From positions 62,001 to 126,000 of the forward strand of contig CAVXVZ010000009.1 in NCBI GenBank assembly GCA_963765375.1: a stretch of 64,000 nt of DNA, given 5' to 3'. The position numbers and the translations under genes were made by a program. Source of the stretch: Roseiarcus sp963765375 (GTDB lineage Bacteria > Pseudomonadota > Alphaproteobacteria > Rhizobiales > Beijerinckiaceae). Each line of letters starts with the position of its first letter. Position 1 is the first letter of the stretch. Shown in pieces: positions 25,674 through 33,600 of this stretch. The notes below the pieces were generated by a model, which worked only from the letters and a program-made list of their open reading frames with translations, made no database searches and was not told the origin of the DNA.

Positions 25674-25698
25674 GAGCCCTAGTCCGTAATCCCGGCGA
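25674..25698 (+). repeat. remnant resembling the left terminus of the IS1182 element
   Basis: Ten bases outside the right CTAG flank, the 25-base stretch from 25674 aligns without gaps to the left end of the element (24089-24113): both start GAGCC and both end TAATCCCGGCGA. About 19 of 25 bases agree. This suggests a decayed end of an older copy of the same element type beside the present one. Confidence 0.5.
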
Positions 25699-25732
25699 CA
25701 AGCGGCGCCCCGGAAGCGTTTTCCAAGCGGGG

Positions 25733-25769
25733 GGAAGGAAAATCAAAGAACGAGGAAGGAAAATCAAAG
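25733..25769 (+). repeat. two direct copies of GGAAGGAAAATCAAAG
   Basis: The 16-base unit occurs at 25733-25748 and 25754-25769 (period 21), followed by a degenerate third unit. It is purine-rich and lies in the 350-base stretch between the IS element and the desaturase gene, which otherwise holds no gene. A mutational slippage product is the simplest reading. Confidence 0.6.
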
Positions 25770-26012
25770 GAAAGGGAAGCGAAATCCAAATTTATTCGTT
25801 CCGCCAAGCGAGACTTTTCAATGTCTTAAGTCGCGAACCCAAGAAAAGGCCCCCCCTCTCTCGGCCTTCGCGCGAATCAAACAGAAAGTCGAAGTTGAAA
25901 ACATTGCGCACCACGTCTCGTCGTCCGCCCGGATGTCACCCGAATCCGACGTCAGCGGACACTATAGCCCATCCTTCTGATTATCGCAAAGGATTGTCGA
26001 ACTTTTTGAGGC
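25770..26012. other. intergenic stretch downstream of the desaturase, no gene seen
   Basis: AT-richer than its surroundings (for example ATTTATTCG and AATGTCTTAAG) and without a plausible coding frame. It contains the short hairpin-like GCGCGAA stretches only. The desaturase stop lies at its right end. Confidence 0.4.
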
Positions 26013-27140
26013 TCAATCTGCGGCGCCCGAACGCAAGGCCTGGCAGGACGTCGACCTCATGAGTTCGCGTGGCGAAAAAGGTCGCGGCGAAAGGGCGGCG
26101 GCTCTCGATCCTGGCGGCAAGCCCGCGCGCGCCTCGCGAAACGACAAGAGCCGGCGCTTTTCCTCCTCCCACAACGCGAGACGGACGCAAACGAGGCTGC
26201 GCCACAGCGTGAGCCGGCCGACCTCGCCGAGCTCCGGATAGGTCCGCAAGACCTCGGGAAGCCGATAAAAGGGAACGGCGCTCGACAGATGGTGCACGTG
26301 ATGCACGCCAATATTGGCGCTGAACCAGCGCAGAGGCGCCGGCAGGTCGTAATGCGAGCTGCCGTGCAGCGCCGCCCCAGGCTGGCTCCAATCCGCCGCC
26401 CGGTCCCAGGTCGTCGCCTCGAATTGATGCTGGACGTAGAACACCCAGACACCCATCGTCGCGGCGAGCACGACAATCGGCAAATGGACGACGAGGAACG
26501 TCGTGAAGCCCACGCTGAGGGTCAGAAGGCCGGCCGCGAGCAGGATCCCGGCGTTGGTGGTCATCGTGCTGAACCACGGCATGGCGCCCTTGCGCATGAA
26601 GCCGAGCGGCAAGCGGTTCTCCAACAGGAATAAATAGGCAGGGCCCAGCCCGAACATGACCAGCGGATGGCGATAGAGCCGGTAGCTGAGCCGATCACGC
26701 CAGTTGCAGGCGAAATATTCGCGCACCGTCAGCGTCTTGATGTCGCCAATGCCGCGGCGGTCGAGATTGCCCGATGTCGCGTGATGGATCGCGTGGCAGC
26801 GGCGCCAGTGATCGTAAGGCGTCATCGTCAGAACGCTAATCGCGCGGCCCACCCAGTCGTTGGCGATCTTGCTTGGAAAGAAGGAACCGTGCCCGCAATC
26901 GTGCTGGATGATGAACAGGCGGATGAGCAGCCCGGCGGCTAGAGGCGCCAACGCGAAGGAAAGCCAGAACTGGCCATGACGCGAGGCAAGCACCATCGCG
27001 GTCCAGACCGCGACGAACGGCGGGAAGGTGACCGTGAGCTCAAAGACGCCGCGCGCGGCGCTCGCCCGACGGTAAGGGACAAGCGCCTGCGCCCAGTCGC
27101 GCGCCGCCCGCGGCGCGCTTTTCGTTTCCGTCGCCGACAT
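26013..27140 (-). CDS. membrane fatty acid desaturase
   Basis: A 375-residue di-iron integral-membrane desaturase of the DesA/AlkB-type superfamily. The three His boxes are HDCGH (after about residue 79), HAIHH and HHVHH near the C-terminal third (GVHHVHHL). Four hydrophobic spans are seen around the first His box and between boxes two and three. It should insert a double bond in acyl chains of membrane lipids. The ATG at 27140 is chosen because the preceding frame has no homologous look and GCAGGA precedes it. The C terminus after about 340 is Arg/Ser-rich and probably cytoplasmic. Confidence 0.88.
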   Translation of the reverse strand: MSATETKSAPRAARDWAQALVPYRRASAARGVFELTVTFPPFVAVWTAMVLASRHGQFWLSFALAPLAAGLLIRLFIIQHDCGHGSFFPSKIANDWVGRAISVLTMTPYDHWRRCHAIHHATSGNLDRRGIGDIKTLTVREYFACNWRDRLSYRLYRHPLVMFGLGPAYLFLLENRLPLGFMRKGAMPWFSTMTTNAGILLAAGLLTLSVGFTTFLVVHLPIVVLAATMGVWVFYVQHQFEATTWDRAADWSQPGAALHGSSHYDLPAPLRWFSANIGVHHVHHLSSAVPFYRLPEVLRTYPELGEVGRLTLWRSLVCVRLALWEEEKRRLLSFREARAGLPPGSRAAALSPRPFSPRELMRSTSCQALRSGAAD

Positions 27141-27396
27141 CCTGCAACCTCCGCCCGATATGCGCTTTTTATGGAAAGCGTCGTCGAGTGGGTGATCGAC
27201 TGCGCCGAGGGAAGAATCAAATGGACGATCCTTGCGGCGACGCGCTTGGAGGGGCGAACGCCGACTCGAATGTCCCAGACCAACGCATTGGACCGAGTCC
27301 GAGCGCGCCATTATAGACCGACGCCCGTGAAAAAGCGATGACGTTCTCGCCTCGGCTCCCAAAACCGCCAAGCGGAGCGGCGCGCGAGGGATGCTG

Positions 27397-28404
27397 TCAA
27401 GGCTCCCTGCAAATGGGCGGCGGCTCAGGCGGCGGAGCGGGATGCGCCTCGCGCCATCGCGCCAGGATCGGCTCGAGCGTTTCCTTCCGCCAGAACTTCG
27501 GCGCGCCGATGTCTCTGAGGCATGCGGCGTTCCAATAGAGCCCTGCGCGAGACGGCGCCTCTCCGGCCTCGACCGCCCGCGCGACCGCGTCGATGTCGCG
27601 CAATTCCGGATAAATGTAGAGCGTGGTCGGATTGCCGCTCACCATCGCCATGATGGCCTCGGCGTCCGAGGGCGACCAGCTGGTGCAGCCGTCGCTGCGC
27701 CCGGCCTCGTAATTCACGAGCTTTCCGAACGGAACGTAGCCGTCCGCGTCGGCGTGCGGGCTTCCCGGATCCCGTCGACGGCAGACCCCCCTGAGCAGGA
27801 CCGCCGGATGTCCGCCGATCGCGCGCTCCCGGGCGTTTGCGGTGTCGCCTTCGCCGTCGAACTTGAGGAATGGGCGCGTGAAAACCGCGTCTCCTCCGCC
27901 CGCGCTATAATATCCTTTGAAGGCTGCGGCGATGTCGGCGGTCACATAGGCCCCGCCCGTCGTCAGATCGGAATCCATCGCGTTGCCGAAATTCTTGACG
28001 CAACGCCGTCCGTTGGCGAAGTCCGCGATCCCGTCGAGATCCCGCCCGCCGCCGTGGCCCGCGGAGATCGCGCGAAACGAGCCTTGGGCTTCGCAGATGA
28101 TGTAGAACCGGCGCCCCAATCCGCCGCCGAGGTCATGGGGACGCGTCGCGTCAAACGCGAAGTAGCAGGGATTGCGAACCGCTTTCCGCTGGTAGAGCGC
28201 GCGGGCCCTCTCCAGCACGACCGGCGCGATCTGCCCCTCGCCCTCGCCCACATGGGCCTCGAGCCACGCCGGAACGTTCGGCCCCCCCGCCGCGAGAGAA
28301 GGCGGGCTCGCGCCCACGAGCGCGATCAGGACGGCAAGGCCGGCGCCGTTGGGAAGGCGCAATCCGAACGGCGACAAACCGGACTCCTCCTTGCTGTTCG
28401 ACAT
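27397..28404 (-). CDS. murein L,D-transpeptidase catalytic domain protein
   Basis: A 335-residue exported protein. Residues about 21-40 form a signal peptide (NGAGLAVLIALVGASPPSLA). The catalytic region of the YkuD-like family is recognised from NPCYFAFDATRP, RRFYIICEAQGSF, SAGHGGGRDLDG and the active-site block GRSDGCTSWSP, whose Cys should be the acyl-enzyme nucleophile of an L,D-transpeptidase. A Pro-rich tail (HPAPPPEPPPICREP) ends the protein. The family label is firm at the level of the fold; the exact peptide crosslink it makes is inferred. Confidence 0.75.
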   Translation of the reverse strand: MSNSKEESGLSPFGLRLPNGAGLAVLIALVGASPPSLAAGGPNVPAWLEAHVGEGEGQIAPVVLERARALYQRKAVRNPCYFAFDATRPHDLGGGLGRRFYIICEAQGSFRAISAGHGGGRDLDGIADFANGRRCVKNFGNAMDSDLTTGGAYVTADIAAAFKGYYSAGGGDAVFTRPFLKFDGEGDTANARERAIGGHPAVLLRGVCRRRDPGSPHADADGYVPFGKLVNYEAGRSDGCTSWSPSDAEAIMAMVSGNPTTLYIYPELRDIDAVARAVEAGEAPSRAGLYWNAACLRDIGAPKFWRKETLEPILARWREAHPAPPPEPPPICREP

Positions 28405-28516
28405 CTGACGTCACGCCGGCATGGAGCGCAACTTCCGCGGCGCTCGTCAGAAAAGGGCGAATGATTCGGAATAGAGTAGACTGTCGCTGCAACCTTGGCG
28501 ACCCGGAGGAAAAGCG

Positions 28517-28903
28517 ATGAAAACTCGATCCACGGCAGCGTTGGCGTTGTTGGCGGGCGCTGCGATTGGCGCTATCGCGGTTCAAGGCCTCCATGCACAG
28601 AGCAAGGCGCCGGTGTATGTCGTCACCGAGACGGACATTACGGATCTGGACGCCTATCAGAAAGAGTACGTCCCGATTGTCCAGGCGGGGATCAAGGCGT
28701 TAGGCGGCCGCCTCGTCGCCGCCGGGCAGAATTTCGTGGTGCTCGAAGGCCCGTCGCCGGGCACGCGCGTCGCCATCAACCAGTTCGACAGCCTCGAAGC
28801 GGTTCAGGCCTGGCGCGCATCGGCGGATTACAAGGCCGCGCGGAAGATCGGCGACAAATACGCGAAATTCCGCGCCTTCGCCATCGAGGGCGTCCCTCAA
28901 TAG
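28517..28903 (+). CDS. exported DUF1330 protein
   Basis: A 128-residue protein with a signal peptide (MKTRSTAALALLAGAAIGAI, cleavage after LHAQS) and a DUF1330 domain: VYVVTETDITDLDAYQKEYV, GGRLVAAGQNFVVLEG, and NQFDSLEAVQAWRASADYK. The fold is a ferredoxin-like dimer as in the antibiotic biosynthesis monooxygenase group; exported members are common in Rhizobiales but have no known role. GGAGGAAAAGCG precedes the ATG. Confidence 0.88.
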   Translation: MKTRSTAALALLAGAAIGAIAVQGLHAQSKAPVYVVTETDITDLDAYQKEYVPIVQAGIKALGGRLVAAGQNFVVLEGPSPGTRVAINQFDSLEAVQAWRASADYKAARKIGDKYAKFRAFAIEGVPQ

Positions 28904-28926
28904 TCGGCAACCCCGGAAGGCTCTAT

Positions 28927-29018
28927 CGCCCCCGCGAAAGCGGGGGTCCAGCCGCACACGCCGATCATTAAGCGGCTCGCGCCCTGCAATTCTGGATGCC
29001 CGCTTTCGCAGGCACGAC
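28927..29018. repeat. REP-like pair of palindromes
   Basis: CCCCCGCGAAAGCGGGGGTCCAG (left, key hairpin at 28930-28947) and CTGGATGCCCGCTTTCGCAGGCACGAC (right, 28992-29018) are inverted copies of the widespread alphaproteobacterial intergenic palindrome that pairs two hairpins around a spacer of about 45 bases. It lies just after the DUF1330 gene and may end its transcript. No transposase is linked. Confidence 0.7.
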
Positions 29019-29232
29019 AGGGTCCGCTGGAGTCCGGCGTCGCCCTCAGTGGCGGGAATAGGCGCCGGCCTGCTCGGCGTCGAAGCGGCGTTCTCGGTCT
29101 TTCTCTTCGCCGGGCGCCGCGCGAGACGAGGGTTCGATCCGGTGAGGAGGCGGCCTGCTAGCTATTGAACCTGATCGCGGAGCACGCCATCTCTTGTTCG
29201 CTGGCCGTCTCCATTGAACTGCAGGACGCGAA
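29019..29232. other. intergenic stretch between the REP-like pair and the lipoprotein gene
   Basis: A short minus-strand frame ending at 29046 has no ribosome binding site, no recognisable motif and no support from composition. I see no gene here. The right end should hold the promoter of the small lipoprotein gene. Confidence 0.4.
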
Positions 29233-29415
29233 ATGCGGATCCCGATCATTCTGGCGGTTGCGGCGCTCGCGCTCGCCGGCTGCAACGCGAATCAGGGGGT
29301 CAATCCCTCGTCGCAGACGAGTTCCCAAGTCTGGGCCGGCCACTACGAGGACACCGATCCTTACGATCCGATCAGCTACGCGCAGAACAACACCGGGCGC
29401 GGCGGCGGCCGCTAA
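29233..29415 (+). CDS. small lipoprotein with GVNPSSQ motif
   Basis: A 60-residue lipoprotein: signal peptide MRIPIILAVAALALAGC with a lipobox (LAGC, Cys17) and a 43-residue mature part NANQGVNPSSQTSSQVWAG, then acidic (YEDTDPYDPISY) and Gly/Arg-rich (GRGGGR) ends. It should be anchored in the outer membrane or inner-membrane outer face. The Cys-linked motif is shared with the frame at 22336-22521. The function is unknown; small lipoproteins of this size are often envelope or stress associated. Confidence 0.7.
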   Translation: MRIPIILAVAALALAGCNANQGVNPSSQTSSQVWAGHYEDTDPYDPISYAQNNTGRGGGR

Positions 29416-29458
29416 GCGCGGTAGCGCGACTTAGGCACGCTACTGTCCGGTGCTCTCG

Positions 29459-29505
29459 GTAATCGGGTAATCGGGGGTAATCGCGCGTAATCGGTGGCGT
29501 AATCG
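29459..29505 (+). repeat. five near-tandem GTAATCG copies
   Basis: GTAATCG occurs at 29459, 29467, 29477, 29487 and 29499 with spacings of 8, 10, 10 and 12 bases. The last copy overlaps the left arm of the inverted repeat that follows. The array lies at the left border of an AT-richer islet. Confidence 0.75.
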
Positions 29506-29575
29506 GTGACACATGCATATTTCACAAAATTAGCTCCCATGATATAAATAAAAGGGAAATATGCATGTGTCACCG
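29504..29575. repeat. 20-bp perfect inverted repeat around a 32-bp AT-rich spacer
   Basis: The left arm (29504-29523, starting CGGTGACACATG and ending ATATTTC) is perfectly complementary to the right arm (29556-29575). The spacer is AT-rich (GATATAAATAAAAG). It lies 16 bases past the stop of the 29591 gene, so it could end that transcript from either side, or be the border of a mobile islet. TGTCACCGT of the right arm reappears at 30630-30638. Confidence 0.75.
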
Positions 29576-29590
29576 TATTCCCCAACAATC

Positions 29591-29983
29591 CTAAGCGTAT
29601 GTTTGCGTCTTGGAGAGCTGAACGTCATCTTCTTTGGCTATATCTTGGGCTTTGACGTAGGCAGACAGCCTATCCTGCTCCGAGAAAACCTTATTTCCTA
29701 ATCTCTTAACAGCTTCTTCCAGAATTATGATCAACTGGCTGAAACTCTCGTCTCGGTTAATCTTGTCCTTTATGTATTGAAGATAAAAATGTCTGAATCC
29801 TTTCAGCTGAAAGCCTATTGGTTCGCGAGTTCGCATCGAAAGAACCAGCGTTAGCAACTCGTCAACTCTACGGTAAATCGATGGTTCATCTCGACGAACA
29901 TACTCCAAGCTATCGGAGTCCTCATAATAAACGGCGACCGATGTGTAAGCGAAATCGCCGTCCGGTGGATCGGCTCGGTTCAT
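29591..29983 (-). CDS. unknown protein, second gene of an AT-richer two-gene unit
   Basis: A 130-residue protein not recognised. It starts MNRADPPDGDFAYTSVAVYY and has a long middle part rich in charged residues (DRLSAYVKAQDIAKEDDVQLS near the end, predicted helical). There is no signal peptide, no membrane segment and no Cys. AGGA lies eight bases before the ATG at 29983, and the preceding gene ends 10 bases upstream, so the two form an operon. Base composition and codons (TTA, ATA, AGA) differ from the surrounding GC-rich genes, which points to horizontal acquisition. Confidence 0.6.
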   Translation of the reverse strand: MNRADPPDGDFAYTSVAVYYEDSDSLEYVRRDEPSIYRRVDELLTLVLSMRTREPIGFQLKGFRHFYLQYIKDKINRDESFSQLIIILEEAVKRLGNKVFSEQDRLSAYVKAQDIAKEDDVQLSKTQTYA

Positions 29984-29993
29984 GATCGCATTC

Positions 29994-30614
29994 CTACCAA
30001 AGGTGTCTACGGTACCGCTCCTTGTACCCGACTGGCAAATCACGCTCAGCAGCTTCTGACTCCACAAATTGCCAGTGGGAAATCACGCCGCGGACGGCAA
30101 TTCCACTGGCGGCTCGCGTCCCGTAACGGCCCAGCGCAGGATGATCGAGACGGACGTAGGCAACGAATACGAGGTCGTCCGGGATGGGGAACCAGCTTAC
30201 AGTACAACTCATGGATGGCGTATAACAGACGCCCCATTGCGGACGGCTGACAAACGCAACAACGTCGAAGCCGCGATCGTCGTTCCCAACGGCTCGCCTA
30301 ACCCCGCGAAAACATGCATGCGCGTCTGACACGGAGAGCAACCGGCGCGATGCAGAATGCTTCTCCAGACTTGATGAATTGTTAACCGGCGGAACTTTGC
30401 CAAGGACACAGGTCCACGCGTCGAAGATAGGTTGGCGACGTTTTGCAACATCCATTTTGGCGAGCGCGCTTTTGGATAGCCTATAGTAGGCGACTTCGTC
30501 TCGATCAAACGGAGATCGACCCACAACGGTCTGAGGGAAATCTTGCCAGGGCGGGGGTCGTTGCGCGCCGCCCTCTACGACAGCGAAACGACCTTCTGCT
30601 CTCACCGAAGGCAT
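29994..30614 (-). CDS. unknown protein, first gene of an AT-richer two-gene unit
   Basis: A 206-residue soluble protein. Its last third (DDLVFVAYVRLDHPALGRYG, then GVISHWQFVESEA and KERYRRHLW) is a pattern I associate with unnamed proteobacterial ORFs (VFVAYVRLDHP and HWQFVE), with no assigned function. The first half is polar and low in conserved motifs. It begins MPSVRAEGRF, 37 bases from the nrdJ stop, and lies 10 bases before the next gene. It may be a pair of immunity/effector or stress proteins, but nothing in the sequence proves this. Confidence 0.6.
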   Translation of the reverse strand: MPSVRAEGRFAVVEGGAQRPPPWQDFPQTVVGRSPFDRDEVAYYRLSKSALAKMDVAKRRQPIFDAWTCVLGKVPPVNNSSSLEKHSASRRLLSVSDAHACFRGVRRAVGNDDRGFDVVAFVSRPQWGVCYTPSMSCTVSWFPIPDDLVFVAYVRLDHPALGRYGTRAASGIAVRGVISHWQFVESEAAERDLPVGYKERYRRHLW

Positions 30615-30651
30615 GATTCACTCCGATTTTGTCACCGTGGTTGTGACATTT

Positions 30652-33600
30652 TCAGCTGCACCCCGTGGTCGCCCCGCAGGTGTCGCACTTCAAACAAGTC
30701 CCGTTGCGGACCATGGTGAAGTTGCCGCATTCGGGGCAGGCTTCGCCGACGTAGCCTTTCATCCGCGCTTCGGCGCGCTTCTCGGCGACGGTCTCGGTCG
30801 CCGCGGCGCCGAAGGCGAGGGCAGCGGGTTCGGCGACCCCCGGGTCTAAGCCCGGGGGCTTGAGCGCGGTCGCGCCCTGGACGTAGCCGCCCGCGGGCGA
30901 AGCGCCCGCTTTCCCCTGCCCTTCGGCCGCTGTCGCCTGGCGCACCAGCATCAGCTTGTCGGCCTTCGAGCGCACGAGGCCGCGCGAGACGATGGCTGAG
31001 GCGGCGGGCGCGCCCGACGCAGCTTCCGGCGCCTTGTCCTGATCGACGCCGCCGCCGAGCACGGTCGAGCCAATCTCCTCGGGCGCGATATGGGCGAGGT
31101 CGTTGCGGCCGAGATAGGAGATCGCGAGCTCGCGGAAGATATAATCGAGGATCGAGGTCGCGTTCTTGATCGCGTCGTTCCCCTGCACGAAGCCCGCCGG
31201 CTCGAAGCGGGTGAAGGTGAAGGCCTCGACATATTCCTCGAGCGGCACGCCATATTGCAGGCCGAGCGAGATGGCGATGGCGAAATTGTTCATCAGCGAG
31301 CGGAAGGCGGCGCCCTCCTTGTGCATGTCGATGAAGATTTCGCCGATGCGCCCGTCCTGGTATTCACCGGTGCGCAGATAGACCTTGTGCCCGCCGACCA
31401 CCGCCTTCTGGGTATAGCCCTTGCGGCGGTCGGGCAGCCTTTCGCGCTCGCGGGTGCGCTCGACCCGCTCGACCACGCGTTCGACGATCCGCTCCGCGAT
31501 CGCCGCCGCGCGCGCGGGCGCGCTGAGCGCGACCAGCGTCTCGACCGCCTCGTCGTCCTCCTCGTCGGCTTCGATGAGCTGCGAACTCAAGGGCTGCGAC
31601 AGTTTCGAGCCGTCGCGATAGAGGGCGTTCGCCTTGAGGCCCAGGCGCCATGAGAGCATGTAGGCGTCCTTGCAGTCCTCGACCGTGGCGTCGTTGGGCA
31701 TGTTGATGGTCTTCGAAATCGCGCCGGTGATGAACGGCTGCGCCGCCGCCATCATCCTTATGTGGCTCTCGACCGAGAGATAGCGCTTGCCCGTGCGCCC
31801 GCACGGATTGGCGCAATCGAACACCGGGAGATGCTCATGTCTGAGATAGGGCGCGCCCTCGAGCGTCATCGCCCCGCAAGCGAAGCCATTCGCGGCCTCG
31901 ATCTCGGACTTCGAGAAGCCAAGCGCGCTCAGGAGGTCGAAGCCCGGCGCGTCGTAGCGCTCTGGCGGAATCTTGAGCGCGCCGCTCAGCGTCTCCGCTC
32001 CGAGCGTCCACTTGTTGAAGACGAAGCGGATGTCGAACGCGCCGCCAAGCGCCGCCTCCGCCTTGTCGATCGCGGCCTCAGGCAGGCCCTTGGCCTTGAG
32101 CGCCGCGTGATTGACGCCCGGCGCATGGGCGAGCGTCGCCCGACCGACCGCATAGGCGACGATGTCTGCGATCTGCTTCTCGTCGTAGCCGAGCGCGCGC
32201 AGGGCCTCGGGGACGGCGCGGTTGATGATCTTGAAATAGCCGCCGCCAGCGAGCTTCTTGAACTTGACCAGGGCGAAGTCGGGCTCGATGCCGGTGGTGT
32301 CGCAATCCATGACGAGGCCGATGGTGCCGGTCGGCGCAATGACCGAGACCTGGGCGTTGCGAAACCCATGCTTTTCGCCGAGCGCGAGCGCATCGCTCCA
32401 CGCGGCGCGCGCGGCTTCGCTCAAGCTTGCCCATTCCGGGCCGGCCTTGGCGAGCTCGCCGTGGTCGATCGGGGTCGGGGCGACGGAGAGCTTCTCATAA
32501 GCCGCGGCCTCGCCGTCGGCGGCGCGCTTGTGATTGCGGATCACGCGCAGCATCGCTTCCGCATTGGCCTTATGTCCGGGGAAGGCGCCGCTCCTGGCGG
32601 CGACCTCGGCCGAGGTCGCATAGGCGCGGCCCGTCAGGATCGCGGAGAGCGCGGCGCAGATCGCCCTGCCCTCGTCGCTGTCGTAAGGAATGCCCGACGA
32701 CATGAGGAGGCCGCCGATATTGGCGTAGCCGAGGCCGAGCGTGCGGTAGTCGTACGACAGCCGCGCGATCTCCCTCGAAGGGAACTGCGCCATCGCGACC
32801 GAGATCTCGAGCGTCAGCGTCCAGAGCCGGATCGCGTGCTCATAAGCTTTGACGTCGAACGCCTTGGTCGCCTGCTCGCGAAACTGGATGAGGTTGAGCG
32901 ACGCGAGGTTGCAGGCCGTGTCGTCGAGGAACATGTACTCGGAGCACGGATTGGAGGCGCGGATCGGCCCCGATTCGGGGCAGGTGTGCCAGTCGTTGAT
33001 GGTGGTGTGATACTGGATGCCCGGATCGGCCGAGGCCCAGGCGGCGTAGCCGATCCTCTCCCACAAGTCGCGGGCCCTCAGCGTCTTCGCCGCCTTGCCG
33101 TCGAGGCGCCGGGTGAGGCTCCACTCGCCGTCGTTCTCGACCGCGCGCAGGAATTCGTCGGTCACGCGCACCGAATTGTTCGAGTTCTGCCCCGAAACGG
33201 TGAGATAGGCCTCCGACTCCCAGTCGGTGTCGTAGGTGTCGAATTCGAGCGTCGCATAGCCCTGGCGGGCGAATTGGACGACGCGCTTGATGATGCCGTC
33301 AGGGACCTCGTTCTTGCGCGCGGCCTTGACCTCGCGCTTGAGCGCCGGGTTCATGTCGACATTGAAGCAGTCGTCGCCCGAGCCCTCGCAATTGACGCAG
33401 GCGCGGAAGATCGCCTTCAGGTGCCGCTTGACGACTCTCGAGCCGGCGGCGAGCGCGGCGACTTTCTGCTCCTCGTTCACCTTCCAGTCGATGAAGGCCT
33501 CGATGTCGGGATGATCGACGTCGACCACCACCATCTTGGCGGCGCGGCGCGTCGTGCCGCCCGACTTGATCGCGCCCGCCGCGCGGTCGCCGATCTTCAA

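Noticed and set aside
29046..29285. Minus-strand 79-codon frame
   Set aside because: No ribosome binding site, no motif, and it overlaps the better supported lipoprotein gene on the other strand.
29459..29505. GTAATCG repeats as a CRISPR array
   Set aside because: Units are only 7 bases with spacers of 1-5 bases; no cas genes.
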